Below are positions 34,826 to 43,661 of a stretch of 64,000 bases of DNA, piece by piece. The translations under genes were made by a program, and so were the position numbers. The notes under the pieces are model-generated. The model was not told the DNA's origin. It worked only from the letters and a program-made list of their open reading frames with translations, and ran no database searches. The stretch spans positions 124,001 to 188,000 of the forward strand of contig JUHI01000005.1 of the NCBI GenBank assembly GCA_000799755.1, given 5' to 3'. How positions within the stretch are numbered: position 1 is the first letter of the stretch; every line of letters begins with the position of its first letter. This DNA is from Martinezella tropici. GTDB lineage: Bacteria; Pseudomonadota; Alphaproteobacteria; Rhizobiales; Rhizobiaceae.

Positions 34826-35698
34826 TCAACCCTTGACGGCGCCGGCGGCGATGCCGCGGACGAAATAGCGGCCGGAGAGGAAATAGACGACGAGTGTCGG
34901 GATCGCGGTGATCAGCGCTGCGGCCATGTTGATGTTCGGATTGGCAGCGCCGCGGGTGTTGTTGACGATGTTGGTGAGCTGCACGGTCATCGGCAGATTG
35001 TCGTTGCCGGCGAAGATCAGACCGAGCAGGTAGTCGTTCCATATGCCCGTAAACTGCAGGATCGCCACGACCACGAGGATGTTGGTCGAAATCGGCAGGA
35101 TGATCGACCAGAAAGTGCGCAGGAAGCTTGCGCCTTCCATGCGGGCTGCCCGACTTATCTCGTCGGGGACGCCGACGTAAAAGTTTCGGAACAGAAGCGT
35201 CGTGTAGGGCAGCCCGTAGATGACGTGGACGAAGACGATACCGAGATAGGTACGGAAAAGCCCGACATTGCTGAGGATCTTGACCGTCGGATAAAGCATC
35301 GCCTGATATGGGATGAACAGCCCGACCGTGATCAGGAACATTGTCATGTTGGCGTGGCGCGACTTCCATTGCGCCAGGGCATAGCCATTGAGAGCGCCCG
35401 CAAGCGTCGAAATGACGACGGCGGGTACGGTGATCTTGATCGAATTCCAGAGACCCGGGCGAACGCCGGCACATTCAAGACCCGTGCAGGCCGTCTTCCA
35501 GGCCGCAACCCAGGCATCGAAATTCGGATTGACGGGAAAGGCAAGCAGATTGCCCTGCCGGATTTCCTCCATCGGCTTCAGCGAATTCATGATCACCACC
35601 AGCAGCGGCAACAGGAAGAAAATCGCTGACATGACGAGGAAGGCATAGAGGCCGATGCGTGCGGGACCAAAGGGTGGCTTTTGCGCGGCGGATATCAT
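34826..35698 (-). CDS. Carbohydrate ABC transporter permease (MalG-type)
   Basis: This 290-residue inner-membrane permease has about six hydrophobic segments, an N-terminal PFGPARIGLYAFLVMSAIFFLLPLLVVIMNS and the EAA loop (VPDEISRAARMEGASFLRTFWSIILPISTN). Its start overlaps the stop of the partner permease gene by four bases. Confidence 0.94.
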   Translation of the reverse strand: MISAAQKPPFGPARIGLYAFLVMSAIFFLLPLLVVIMNSLKPMEEIRQGNLLAFPVNPNFDAWVAAWKTACTGLECAGVRPGLWNSIKITVPAVVISTLAGALNGYALAQWKSRHANMTMFLITVGLFIPYQAMLYPTVKILSNVGLFRTYLGIVFVHVIYGLPYTTLLFRNFYVGVPDEISRAARMEGASFLRTFWSIILPISTNILVVVAILQFTGIWNDYLLGLIFAGNDNLPMTVQLTNIVNNTRGAANPNINMAAALITAIPTLVVYFLSGRYFVRGIAAGAVKG

Positions 35699-36570
35699 GT
35701 GCGCCTCCGGAATTCGCTCAGGAAATAGGGCGTCAGCAAGACGAGAGACAGCACCAGCATCATGATCGACGCGGCCGAGGCGAGGCCGAGATTGACGCGG
35801 GCAAAGTAGAAGTCGACGGCGAATTTGGCGGGCATTTCCGTCGAAATTCCCGGGCCGCCTTTTGTCATGGCGATGATCAGATCGTAGCCGCGGATGACTT
35901 CGGACATCAGCAATACGACGCAGGAGGCAATGACCGGGCGCATGCCGGGAAAGATCACCTGGAGGTAGGCGCGCCAGATCGGGATGCCCTCCATGCGGAT
36001 GGCTTTCCAGAGGTCGTTATCGATCCCGCGCAGGCCGGCAAGCACGATCACCATGACGAGCCCGGCCGAATGCCAGATACTGGCGATGACGAGCGTATAG
36101 ATGGCGCGATCCGGCCTTGTCAGCCAGTCGAAGACGAAACTCTCCCAGCCGAAACTATGCATCAGGGCCTGCAAACCGTTGACCGGGTCGAGAAGCCACC
36201 GCCAGGAAAGACCGGTGACGATCAGCGAAACCGCAAGCGGATAGAGGAAGATGGTGCGAAAGAGCGAATCCGCCTTGATCTGCCGATCGGCAAAGACGGC
36301 CAGCAGCATCCCGAAGATAAGCGTGCCCACAATATAGAGCACACCGAAAATCACCATGTTGAGGCACGAAACGAGCCAGCGCTGATTTGTAAAAAGCTGC
36401 ACATATTGCCCGAAGCCGACGATCTCATAGGACGGAAGCAGCGTCGAGCGCGTCAACGACATATAGAAGGTCCAGGCGATCGAGCCGTAAAAGAAAAGCG
36501 CCACGACGGCGAAGAAGATCACAACCGTGATATCCGGCCGAAAGGCTTGCCGGTTAAGCCATGTCATCAT
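35695..36570 (-). CDS. Carbohydrate ABC transporter permease (MalF-type)
   Basis: This 291-residue permease starts MMTWLNRQAFRPDITVVIFF at 36570 with GAGGG upstream. It carries six predicted membrane segments and the EAA loop (LWKAIRMEGIPIWRAYLQVIFPGMRP). An in-frame extension to 36699 is rejected for lack of a ribosome-binding site. It is 136 bp downstream of the binding-protein gene. Confidence 0.94.
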   Translation of the reverse strand: MMTWLNRQAFRPDITVVIFFAVVALFFYGSIAWTFYMSLTRSTLLPSYEIVGFGQYVQLFTNQRWLVSCLNMVIFGVLYIVGTLIFGMLLAVFADRQIKADSLFRTIFLYPLAVSLIVTGLSWRWLLDPVNGLQALMHSFGWESFVFDWLTRPDRAIYTLVIASIWHSAGLVMVIVLAGLRGIDNDLWKAIRMEGIPIWRAYLQVIFPGMRPVIASCVVLLMSEVIRGYDLIIAMTKGGPGISTEMPAKFAVDFYFARVNLGLASAASIMMLVLSLVLLTPYFLSEFRRRT

Positions 36571-36706
36571 TGCAGATCCCTCATGGTCGCTGCCAGCTAC
36601 AACCGCAGCTCCCGTGCCGCGCCGTGCGTGAACATTCATCCTGTCGCTCCTCCGATGAAACAGGTGCCGAGGAGGCAGGTGGTCCGCCGGCCCCGGCACA
36701 TCGATT

Positions 36707-37942
36707 TCACTTGCTCTTCAGAATGCTGGTCAGGCTTTCCACGGCGGCGTCGCTCGTCATGGACGGATCGGTCCAGAACTGTGTCGCAAGGTCGGTCATC
36801 TGGCCGTTCAAGTCGCCGGTAAGAGCATCATAGGCTGCGGACACGGCTGTCGATGGATTGGCAAGCAGCTTGGCACCCTTTACAGCGCAGGCATCGAGCT
36901 TGCTGATATCGACGTCGGACCGCGATGGTACCGAGCCCTTGACGGCGGCGATCTTCGCTTCGACCGCAGGGTCCATAACAGTGTCGGCAAGGATCGTCTG
37001 CCCCTTGACGCGGTCTTCCTCCTTGTTGACGGGGAAGGCGAAGATATCGACGATCACGGCATAGGCAGGCTTGTCACTGGGTGCCAGGAAACAACCGAAA
37101 TCCTTTTCCGCAACCTGACCCGCGGCAAGAAATTCGCCCCTTGCCCAATCGCCCATGAACTGCATGCCGGCCTTGCCGGTGATCACCATGTTCGTGGTAT
37201 CGTTCCACGAACGGCCGGGACTTGCCGGATCGGCATAGGTCGACACCTTTCGGAACAGATCGAAAGCCTTCGGCAGGATCGGCGATTTCATCGCTTCGGG
37301 ATCGCGCTTGATGAAGAGCTGGTTCCAGTATTCGGGGCCGCCGAGCGCGATGATCATGTCGGTGAGAATAGAAACCTCCTGCCAGGGTTCGCCACCGACG
37401 GCAAAGCCCGTGTAGCCGGCTGCCTTGAGCTTGTCGGCGGCGGCAAACATCTCGTCGAGATTCTTCGGCTCCTCGATGCCGAGCTTGGCAAAAAGCGGCT
37501 TGGAGTACCAGATCCAGTTATCGGCGTGGATACCGACAGGCAACGCAACGAGATGGCCGTCAACGCTGAGCTTGTCCCATACGAGCGGCGGCATCACCTT
37601 TTGCCAGCCGCCGGCAGTAGCGAGATCGTCGAAATTCCGCAGCTGGCCGGCCCTTGCCAAATCGCGCATGGCGGCGCTCGGCGTCATCAGCACGGCCGAG
37701 GGAGGCTCGCCGCCGGCGATGCGGCTGGTCGCCGCCGCAACGGCGGAATCGAAGTCCGCCGCCGGACTGTCGATCCATTTGCCGCCGCGCGCCTTATACG
37801 CATCGGCGATCGCATTCATGGCCTTGGATTCGCTGGCGCTGGTCCAGTATTGCAGCACGTCGACCGTCTGCGCAAAGGCTGAGGTCGAAGCCACGAGCAT
37901 GCCAAGCAACGCAGCGGTCGAGGAGAAATGTCTGATGTTCAT
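36707..37942 (-). CDS. Sugar ABC transporter substrate-binding protein (family 1)
   Basis: This 411-residue periplasmic sugar-binding protein has a signal peptide (MNIRHFSSTAALLGMLVASTSAFA) and family-1 features such as VLQYWTSASESKAMNAIADAY and AGKAGMQFMGDWARGEF. It follows the GH3 beta-glucosidase gene, so cellobiose, sophorose or another beta-glucoside is the likely ligand. Confidence 0.93.
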   Translation of the reverse strand: MNIRHFSSTAALLGMLVASTSAFAQTVDVLQYWTSASESKAMNAIADAYKARGGKWIDSPAADFDSAVAAATSRIAGGEPPSAVLMTPSAAMRDLARAGQLRNFDDLATAGGWQKVMPPLVWDKLSVDGHLVALPVGIHADNWIWYSKPLFAKLGIEEPKNLDEMFAAADKLKAAGYTGFAVGGEPWQEVSILTDMIIALGGPEYWNQLFIKRDPEAMKSPILPKAFDLFRKVSTYADPASPGRSWNDTTNMVITGKAGMQFMGDWARGEFLAAGQVAEKDFGCFLAPSDKPAYAVIVDIFAFPVNKEEDRVKGQTILADTVMDPAVEAKIAAVKGSVPSRSDVDISKLDACAVKGAKLLANPSTAVSAAYDALTGDLNGQMTDLATQFWTDPSMTSDAAVESLTSILKSK

Positions 37943-37987
37943 GTCACTACCCTAGCTCTGGAGTTCTTATTGTTGATTGATTGGGGA

Positions 37988-38006
37988 GCGCCGGAATGGC
38001 CGGCGC
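37988..38006 (-). terminator. Stem-loop between the GH3 and binding-protein genes
   Basis: GCGCCGG (37988-37994) pairs with CCGGCGC (38000-38006) around a 5-nt loop, extendable with flanking G and C runs. It lies just after the GH3 stop and 45 bp before the binding-protein start, where it may attenuate or stabilise the transcript. Confidence 0.45.
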
Positions 38007-38015
38007 CCCCGAATG

Positions 38016-40382
38016 TCAAGCAGCCTTGCCGACTGCCATGCCCATTTCCCTGTTGAGGCTGTCTAGGAACGCCGCCATGTCGGTCTTGGAGATCTTGTCT
38101 CCCGCTACCCAGGCAACCGTGTTGTAGATGCCGAGGAAGGAGCCGCCGCAGTATTCGAGCATCTTCTCCGTCTCCTCGTCGTCAAGGCCGAGCTGTTCCT
38201 TGAGGAACGTGCCGAAACGTTTACGGGCGAGCTCCTGTTCCAGTACGAGATAGGGCTGGCTCTCGACATTGAGAATGCTCGATGGCAGCGCCGGCGCCTG
38301 GGCGCGAAGAACCTTTTCAAGGCGAATGTCGCGCGAAGATGCGGCAACCTCGATCGTAAGATCGCCGGCATCCAGAAGCCATTGGCGATGGTCCGGATCG
38401 TAATAGCGCAGGTCACGCGCTTCGATCGTGACTTCCACGCGCTTGCTTTCGCCCGGTTGCAAGGCAACTTTTGCGAAGCCCTTGAGTTCCCGGATCGGAC
38501 GGATCAGGCGTGGCGTATGCGGCCGGACGTAGATCTGGGCGATTTCCTTACCCGGCACGCGACCCGTATTCGTGACATCGAAAGAGACCTTGAAGGTGCT
38601 CGATGCGTCGATCGTACCGGTGTCGATCGCAATGTTGGCGTATTGGAAGGAGGTGTAGCTCAGGCCGAAGCCAAAGGGGAACAGCGGTGCGAGTTTGCGC
38701 TTGTCGTAGGAGCGGTAGCCCGCATGAATCCCCTCGCTATAGATGTGCCGGTTGTTTTCACCAGGATAGGTGAGGAAGCCGGGCGTGTCTTCGAGCTGGA
38801 CCGGGAACGTGACGGTGAGCTTGCCGCAAGGATTCTGCTTGCCGAACAGCACCTGGGCGACGGCATGCCCAGCCCCCTGCCCGCCGAAGAAGGCGGCAAG
38901 CACAGCCGCGGTCTCATCGATCCAGGGCATGACGACGGCATCTGGAGTTGCAAGGACGACGACAAGCTTGCCATTGCGTTGAGACAGACGCTCAATGAGC
39001 TCGTCCTGGCCGTCATGCAGATTGAGATGCGTACGATCCGAGCCCTCACCATCGTAGCCGACCTCGGTATTGCCAAAAAACAGGACGACATCGGCGCCAT
39101 CGATGCCAGCGAGCGCGGCGGCTTCCGTCGAACTGCCAGCCTCGAAATCCGAAACCGCATGGAAACTGACGTCAGCACCGGGCGCCATCTGGCGGATTTC
39201 CGCAAGCGGAATGTCGACTTCGGTCGGCCGCGTTGTCGCGCAGCCCGATCCCTGAATGACCGGCTCGGTCGCCGCTGCACCGACAAGCGCAATCTTGCGA
39301 AGCTTGCCGCCATCCAGCGGCAGCAGTGCATCTTCGTTTCTCAAAAGAACGATCGATTCCGCCGCCATGCGCTGTGAGAGAGCATGATGCTTCTTGTAGT
39401 CCGCTGTCGCGTTCGGCTTGATATTGTTACGGGCCAGGCGCACCAGCTTCAGCATCCGCAAGCAGGAGCGATCAAGAACCTCCATCGGAACGCGGCCGGC
39501 TTCGACCGCGTCCAGCAGCTCCTGCTTGCGAGCCCCGCTTTCGGGCATGTCGAGATCGTTGCCGGCATTAAGCGACGCCGGGCGATCCTTGATCCCGTGC
39601 CAGTCGGAAACCACGACACCGTCATAGCCCCAGTCGTCACGCAGGACTTCCGTCAACAGCCAATGATTTTCGGCCGCCTGTACGTCGTTCAACCGGTTGT
39701 AGGAGCTCATCACGGTCCACGGATTGGACTTGCGGATCGCACGCTCGAAGCCCGCGAGATAGATCTCGCGCAGGGCGCGCTCCTCGACCACCGAGCTCAT
39801 CGTCGTGCGCTGGACCTCGGAATTGTTGCAGGCAAAATGCTTGAGTGAAGCGCCGACGCCGTTTTTCTGCATACCGTTGATGACGGCAGCAGCGATTTCG
39901 CCGGTCACGACCGGATCTTCGGAATAATATTCGTAGCTACGACCGGCAAGCGGAGTACGACGGATATTGATCCCGGGACCAAGCAGGATGTTGACGCCGA
40001 AGGCCTGGCATTCCGCCGCCAGCGCTTCGCCGAGTTCATGGGCCAAATCGACATCCCAGGAGCAGGCAAATGACGAGCCGTTGGGGAAGCAGGTGGCCGG
40101 GCGGGTCGAGCCGAAGGCACCCTCGACACCGCGCGACAGATCGGCATTGACGACGCCGAGGAAGGCGGCCAATTGACTATCGCTGTCCTGTGGCCCATCG
40201 ATCTGCTCGATCGAGTAGCGCACCCCGTAGGTGCCGTCGGTCATCAGGACTTCCGGGATATTGAGGCGGTAATTGGCAGCGGTTCGCCAGAGGCCGTAGC
40301 CGCTCACCGTCGCGACCTTTTCCTCGAGCGTCATCTGTTCGACGAGATGCCCAAGTTCCCTATCGGAAATATTCCACGTCAT
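38016..40382 (-). CDS. Beta-glucosidase, glycoside hydrolase family 3
   Basis: This 788-residue enzyme has the GH3 N-terminal barrel with the nucleophile in VVVSDWHG (Asp near residue 259), the second alpha/beta sandwich domain (VDIPLAEIRQMAPG...) and a fibronectin-III-like domain (GKEIAQIYVRPHTPRLIRP...). A further roughly 90-residue C-terminal tail (from YLVLEQELARKRFG) follows, an extension seen in some rhizobial and actinobacterial GH3 enzymes. There is no signal peptide, so it should act in the cytoplasm on imported beta-glucosides. It is the first gene of the sugar operon and is divergent from the AraC regulator. Confidence 0.94.
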   Translation of the reverse strand: MTWNISDRELGHLVEQMTLEEKVATVSGYGLWRTAANYRLNIPEVLMTDGTYGVRYSIEQIDGPQDSDSQLAAFLGVVNADLSRGVEGAFGSTRPATCFPNGSSFACSWDVDLAHELGEALAAECQAFGVNILLGPGINIRRTPLAGRSYEYYSEDPVVTGEIAAAVINGMQKNGVGASLKHFACNNSEVQRTTMSSVVEERALREIYLAGFERAIRKSNPWTVMSSYNRLNDVQAAENHWLLTEVLRDDWGYDGVVVSDWHGIKDRPASLNAGNDLDMPESGARKQELLDAVEAGRVPMEVLDRSCLRMLKLVRLARNNIKPNATADYKKHHALSQRMAAESIVLLRNEDALLPLDGGKLRKIALVGAAATEPVIQGSGCATTRPTEVDIPLAEIRQMAPGADVSFHAVSDFEAGSSTEAAALAGIDGADVVLFFGNTEVGYDGEGSDRTHLNLHDGQDELIERLSQRNGKLVVVLATPDAVVMPWIDETAAVLAAFFGGQGAGHAVAQVLFGKQNPCGKLTVTFPVQLEDTPGFLTYPGENNRHIYSEGIHAGYRSYDKRKLAPLFPFGFGLSYTSFQYANIAIDTGTIDASSTFKVSFDVTNTGRVPGKEIAQIYVRPHTPRLIRPIRELKGFAKVALQPGESKRVEVTIEARDLRYYDPDHRQWLLDAGDLTIEVAASSRDIRLEKVLRAQAPALPSSILNVESQPYLVLEQELARKRFGTFLKEQLGLDDEETEKMLEYCGGSFLGIYNTVAWVAGDKISKTDMAAFLDSLNREMGMAVGKAA

Positions 40383-40573
40383 CGCTACTCCATCCCATTA
40401 TGCCAGGCGATCCGGCAGCCCTTGCAGGCCTCCTCGCCTGTGCGGAACCATCGTCCGCATCAAAGAACGATAGATTGATGACACAGGAAAACGCAGTCAT
40501 CTAGCCGCGAAAATTGCTCTGGAATTACGACAGTTTTTGATATTTATTGCTCCTGGAAGTGAGGAGGATGACA

Positions 40574-41617
40574 ATGAATATCGCCTATTTGAAGCACAAT
40601 CCGGCCCCTGAAATCATGGATTGTGGCTTCCAGAACCACGGGCCTTCAGCGGAATCGCACTGCCGTCCCTTCGTCCATGGCTATGCGGACGTTCCCTACC
40701 ACTGGCATCGGGAGATGGAGATACTTTTCGTTCTGCGCGGAAGCTTTCGCCTTGTCGTCGACGGCCAGACCTGCGAGATGAACGAGGACGACATGATCGT
40801 CATCAATGCCGACGTCCCGCACAATTCAACATCGATCTCGCGCGATGCGCTGATCTGCGGCGTTCATCTCGATATCGCGCATTTCGAGCGGATGGGCTTA
40901 CCCGGTTTCGGCTCCCGGCAATATCTGTGCCGCACCTTCCTGCACAGTCGTTCGTTCATGACGAAAGTTGCCCCGATCAAATCGTTGATGGCGCGTTTGA
41001 TACTCGACCAGACAAGCCATCCGGACGAACCCATGGCGCGCCAGATCATTGCCAACCTGTTGGCAAACTATGTCTATCGCTGCATCCCTTACGAAAAAGC
41101 GGACCCTGCCGGAGCTCAACTGCGGTCCGACAGCCGCCATCGCATCGTGCGGATCATGGATACACTGGGCGAGAATGACGAGAGCCAGCATCTGAGCCAG
41201 ATTGCCGAAACCGAAGGGCTGACGCTCAGCCACCTCTCAAGATTGTTCAAGCGCCATGTCGGCATCGGCTATCGGGACTACTCTCAAAATCTTCGCCTCG
41301 ACAATGCCGCCGACGAGCTGCGTACTGGAGACGAGACCGTTGGCACCATCATGGAACGCAACGGCTTCGGCAATCCTGCGGTTTTCTATAACAAATTCCG
41401 AGCTCGGTTCGGCTGTAGCCCGGCAGAGTTTCGGCGAGGGCGCCGCCCTCTCAAGCCGCAAAGCGTGCTGACGGAAGACGATGCGGCAGAGGCACAGAAG
41501 ATCCTTACCGCGCATGCGGCGACCGTCGGCAAGGCAGCGGAGCTCGTAATCGGGCTAACGACGAGCGGCAGGCGCCACATCGTCATAACCGCCCCACACA
41601 ACCCTAGCTTGAGCTAG
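40574..41617 (+). CDS. AraC-family regulator of the beta-glucoside operon
   Basis: This 347-residue protein has an N-terminal cupin sensor (VPYHWHREMEILFVLRGSFRLVVDGQTCEM) and two C-terminal HTH motifs (LSQIAETEGLTLSHLSRLFKRHVGIGYRDY and ETVGTIMERNGFGNPAVFYNKFRARFGCSPAEF). AGGAGG at 40562-40567 sets the start at 40574. It is divergent from the GH3 gene (190 bp apart) and is its likely regulator. A 23-bp tandem repeat covers the last codons and the stop. Confidence 0.93.
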   Translation: MNIAYLKHNPAPEIMDCGFQNHGPSAESHCRPFVHGYADVPYHWHREMEILFVLRGSFRLVVDGQTCEMNEDDMIVINADVPHNSTSISRDALICGVHLDIAHFERMGLPGFGSRQYLCRTFLHSRSFMTKVAPIKSLMARLILDQTSHPDEPMARQIIANLLANYVYRCIPYEKADPAGAQLRSDSRHRIVRIMDTLGENDESQHLSQIAETEGLTLSHLSRLFKRHVGIGYRDYSQNLRLDNAADELRTGDETVGTIMERNGFGNPAVFYNKFRARFGCSPAEFRRGRRPLKPQSVLTEDDAAEAQKILTAHAATVGKAAELVIGLTTSGRRHIVITAPHNPSLS

Positions 41618-41648
41618 ATTCCAATCCTAGCTTGAGCTAGATTCCAAT
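41603..41648 (+). repeat. Perfect 23-bp tandem repeat (two copies) at the 3' end of the AraC gene
   Basis: The unit CCTAGCTTGAGCTAG plus ATTCCAAT occurs at 41603-41625 and 41626-41648 without change. The first copy encodes the last residues and the stop of the AraC protein. Each copy contains the short palindrome CTAGCT-TG-AGCTAG. It looks like a recent slipped-strand duplication. Confidence 0.85.
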
Positions 41649-41713
41649 GCGTTGAGTTTTTCGAGAATTTGACGACCTACGGCAGCCCCGGGTGGGGCGA
41701 TCAACGACCTCGT

Positions 41714-41742
41714 TTCGGTTCGCGATGTAGAGGCGAACCGAA
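41714..41742. repeat. Inverted repeat, 10-bp arms
   Basis: TTCGGTTCGC (41714-41723) and its complement (41733-41742) are separated by 9 nt. It may terminate the AraC transcript or the leftward transcript passing through the orphan riboswitch; no U tract is seen on either strand. Confidence 0.5.
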
Positions 41743-41889
41743 CATGAAGACTGCGCTCCCGTCATTTCAAGTTCGAGGTAACTTTTGCATCGCCGGCCGG
41801 CATTGCCGCGCACCTCGGACTTGATCTGCGCAAGAAACGACTAGGGATCGCGCTTGCGTAGCCAAGTTGACGCCTTGTCGAGGGACACC

Positions 41890-42065
41890 CGCCCGTGGAC
41901 GTTATTTTGTCCTGGCGGGTCTCCTGGCTCACGGGTCGTCACCTCTGCCCGTCTTCCCAAGGTTTTCGCCTCAGTGACGCTATGGGCCGCGGCTTGCCGG
42001 TTGCAGTTGGGGGGCAGCCCCGGCTTTACCGAAGTCTCGGCGCACCGGTAGCGCTTCCGCAAAAC
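41890..42065 (-). promoter_or_regulatory. Cobalamin riboswitch without a downstream gene
   Basis: On the minus strand the core elements are in order: CGGTGCGCC, AAGCCGGGGCTGCCCCCC with CAACTG, CACTGAGG, CTTGGGAAGACGGGC, and the B12 box GAGCCAGGAGACCCGCC (complement of 41914-41930). A stem between the box end and GGGCGGGT just after it can serve as expression platform. Downstream on this strand (41880 to 41618) there is only a 15-codon frame and then the AraC gene on the opposite strand. It starts about 35 bp after the prpR stop. Likely an orphaned element or the leader of a non-coding or antisense RNA. Confidence 0.8.
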
Positions 42066-42113
42066 AACCTGTGACATGCTGAGCAGCGACAACGTCATCA
42101 CCTGTTCCGGACA

Positions 42114-43523
42114 TCAGGCCGTCGAATAGGGTGCAAATGACGAGACGGATTCATCGATGATGAGCTCCTTGGCCGCCGGCGGAAAAGCTCTCTGTGGGCA
42201 ATCCTTACGTTCGCAAAGCTTGCAACCAACGCCGATGGGCGTTCGCGCGGCCGGATCGTCAAGAGGCAATGCCTTTGAATAGACCAACCGGGCCGCATCC
42301 GCCAAATTGCAGCCCAGTCCAACAGCGAAGCTCTTGACCGATCCACCGAAGCCGCCGCTCTGATGCATCACAGTGCGCGCGATCCAGAGATAGGCCCTGC
42401 CATCGGGCATCTCGGCGAGCTGCGTACAGATGCGCCCCGGTTGAGCGAATGCCTCGTAAACGGTCCACAGCGGACATGTTCCACCAATCCTTGAGAAGTG
42501 GAAGTGCGTGGCCGACTGCCTCTTCGACATGTTGCCGGCCCGATCGACGCGCACGAGAAAGAAAGGCACGCCACGCGCCGTGGGGCGCTGCAACGTGCTC
42601 AACCGGTGACAGATCGTCTCGAAACCGACGCCGAACTTTTCACCAAGAAGATCGATGTCATAGCGTAAGGCTTCCGCAGCCTCGAGGAAGACCGTGTAGG
42701 GCAGGATCAGCGCGCCGGCAAAGTAATTGGCAAGCCCGATGCGGGCAAGCGAGCGGGTCTCGTCACTGCTGAAACGTCCAGCTTTCGTCAGTCGGTCCAG
42801 CAGATCCCTGTGTTCCAGGAAGCATAGCTGGGTCGCCAGTTGAAACGCACGCTGTCCAGCGTTCAGCCGCGAGGAAATCCGAAGAATTCCTGTCGCAGCC
42901 TCAAAGCGGCGCTGCATCTCATCGCCTCCGGTCTCGACCCTGACGGCGTGTTTTTCGAGCAGACGACCCTGCAACTGAATGTGGAACGATCCGAGCGGCG
43001 TGCCGAATTCGCCCGCCAGTCCTTCAGCGGCTTCATCCAGTTCGGGAATGTAATTGCTCTGCGAAGAGAAGTAGTCCCGAACCTCCTCATAGGGCATGGC
43101 AGGCAAAGCCGCAGCGGTCGTACCACGGTCATCCCCGAGTTTTGCGGCAAAAGTTTCCGCCCGCTCCGATGCCTGAAACCACTGCTTTTGCAATCGCAGC
43201 ATTGCGCGCCCGACAGCCGGCATATTGACGGCGATCTCCCGGATCTCGCTGTTGCTGATGGTCTCCCCGAGCGCCGGGTTTGAAAAGAGCTCGCGCAGCT
43301 CGCCGACCAACCGCGCCTCGTCCTCCTCGGAGAACAACTGGACGTCGACGCCGAAGGCTGCGTTGAGACGCAGAAGCACCGGAACGGTGATTGGCCGTTG
43401 GTTGTTCTCGATCTGATTGAGGTAGCTCAGCGAAATCCCGAGCTTGTCCGAAAGTGCCTGTTGCGTCAGGCGGCGTTCTTCGCGCAATCGCTTGAGGCGA
43501 ACTCCAACAAATGGTTTCTTCAT
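42114..43523 (-). CDS. prpR: XRE-family short-chain acyl regulator (PrpR/RamB type)
   Basis: This 469-residue regulator has an N-terminal XRE HTH (RLKRLREERRLTQQALSDKLGISLSYLNQIENNQRPI), a central IrrE-like region and a C-terminal conserved domain ending with GVGCKLCERKDCPQRAFPP, the cysteine-rich signature of the RamB/PrpR/MccR group. Members respond to acyl-CoA status and control acetate, glyoxylate or methylcitrate genes. It is divergent from a thioesterase-prpD-prpC-prpB operon, so propionate regulation is the natural role. Putative operators (TTTGCAAA-like) lie in the shared promoter. Confidence 0.9.
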   Translation of the reverse strand: MKKPFVGVRLKRLREERRLTQQALSDKLGISLSYLNQIENNQRPITVPVLLRLNAAFGVDVQLFSEEDEARLVGELRELFSNPALGETISNSEIREIAVNMPAVGRAMLRLQKQWFQASERAETFAAKLGDDRGTTAAALPAMPYEEVRDYFSSQSNYIPELDEAAEGLAGEFGTPLGSFHIQLQGRLLEKHAVRVETGGDEMQRRFEAATGILRISSRLNAGQRAFQLATQLCFLEHRDLLDRLTKAGRFSSDETRSLARIGLANYFAGALILPYTVFLEAAEALRYDIDLLGEKFGVGFETICHRLSTLQRPTARGVPFFLVRVDRAGNMSKRQSATHFHFSRIGGTCPLWTVYEAFAQPGRICTQLAEMPDGRAYLWIARTVMHQSGGFGGSVKSFAVGLGCNLADAARLVYSKALPLDDPAARTPIGVGCKLCERKDCPQRAFPPAAKELIIDESVSSFAPYSTA

Positions 43524-43538
43524 CTAGACCTCTCGATC

Positions 43539-43586
43539 TTCGCAAACTTTGCAGATTTGCAAATCGTACTTCGCAAACTTCTGCAA
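43539..43586. promoter_or_regulatory. Repeated RamB/PrpR-like operators between prpR and the prp operon
   Basis: Three related elements occur: TTCGCAAACTTTGCAGA (43539-43555), GATTTGCAAAT (43554-43564) and TTCGCAAACTTCTGCAA (43570-43586). They resemble the AAACTTTGCAAA-type site known for corynebacterial RamB and lie 16-63 bp upstream of the prpR start codon, between prpR and the divergent thioesterase gene. Binding and autoregulation by PrpR are inferred. Confidence 0.65.
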
Positions 43587-43661
43587 TTTCAGCTATTTAT
43601 CATTTCTTCTACCAGTAGATATTGCGAAGAAATGTCTTGTTGGCAAGCGCTGGGAGCGACC

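Noticed and set aside
34824-35474. Extension of the sugar ATPase frame upstream of its ATG
   Set aside because: The extra 217 codons overlap the MalG-type permease gene and read as Arg/His-rich shadow sequence; ATPase homology begins at MSSISLRQ.
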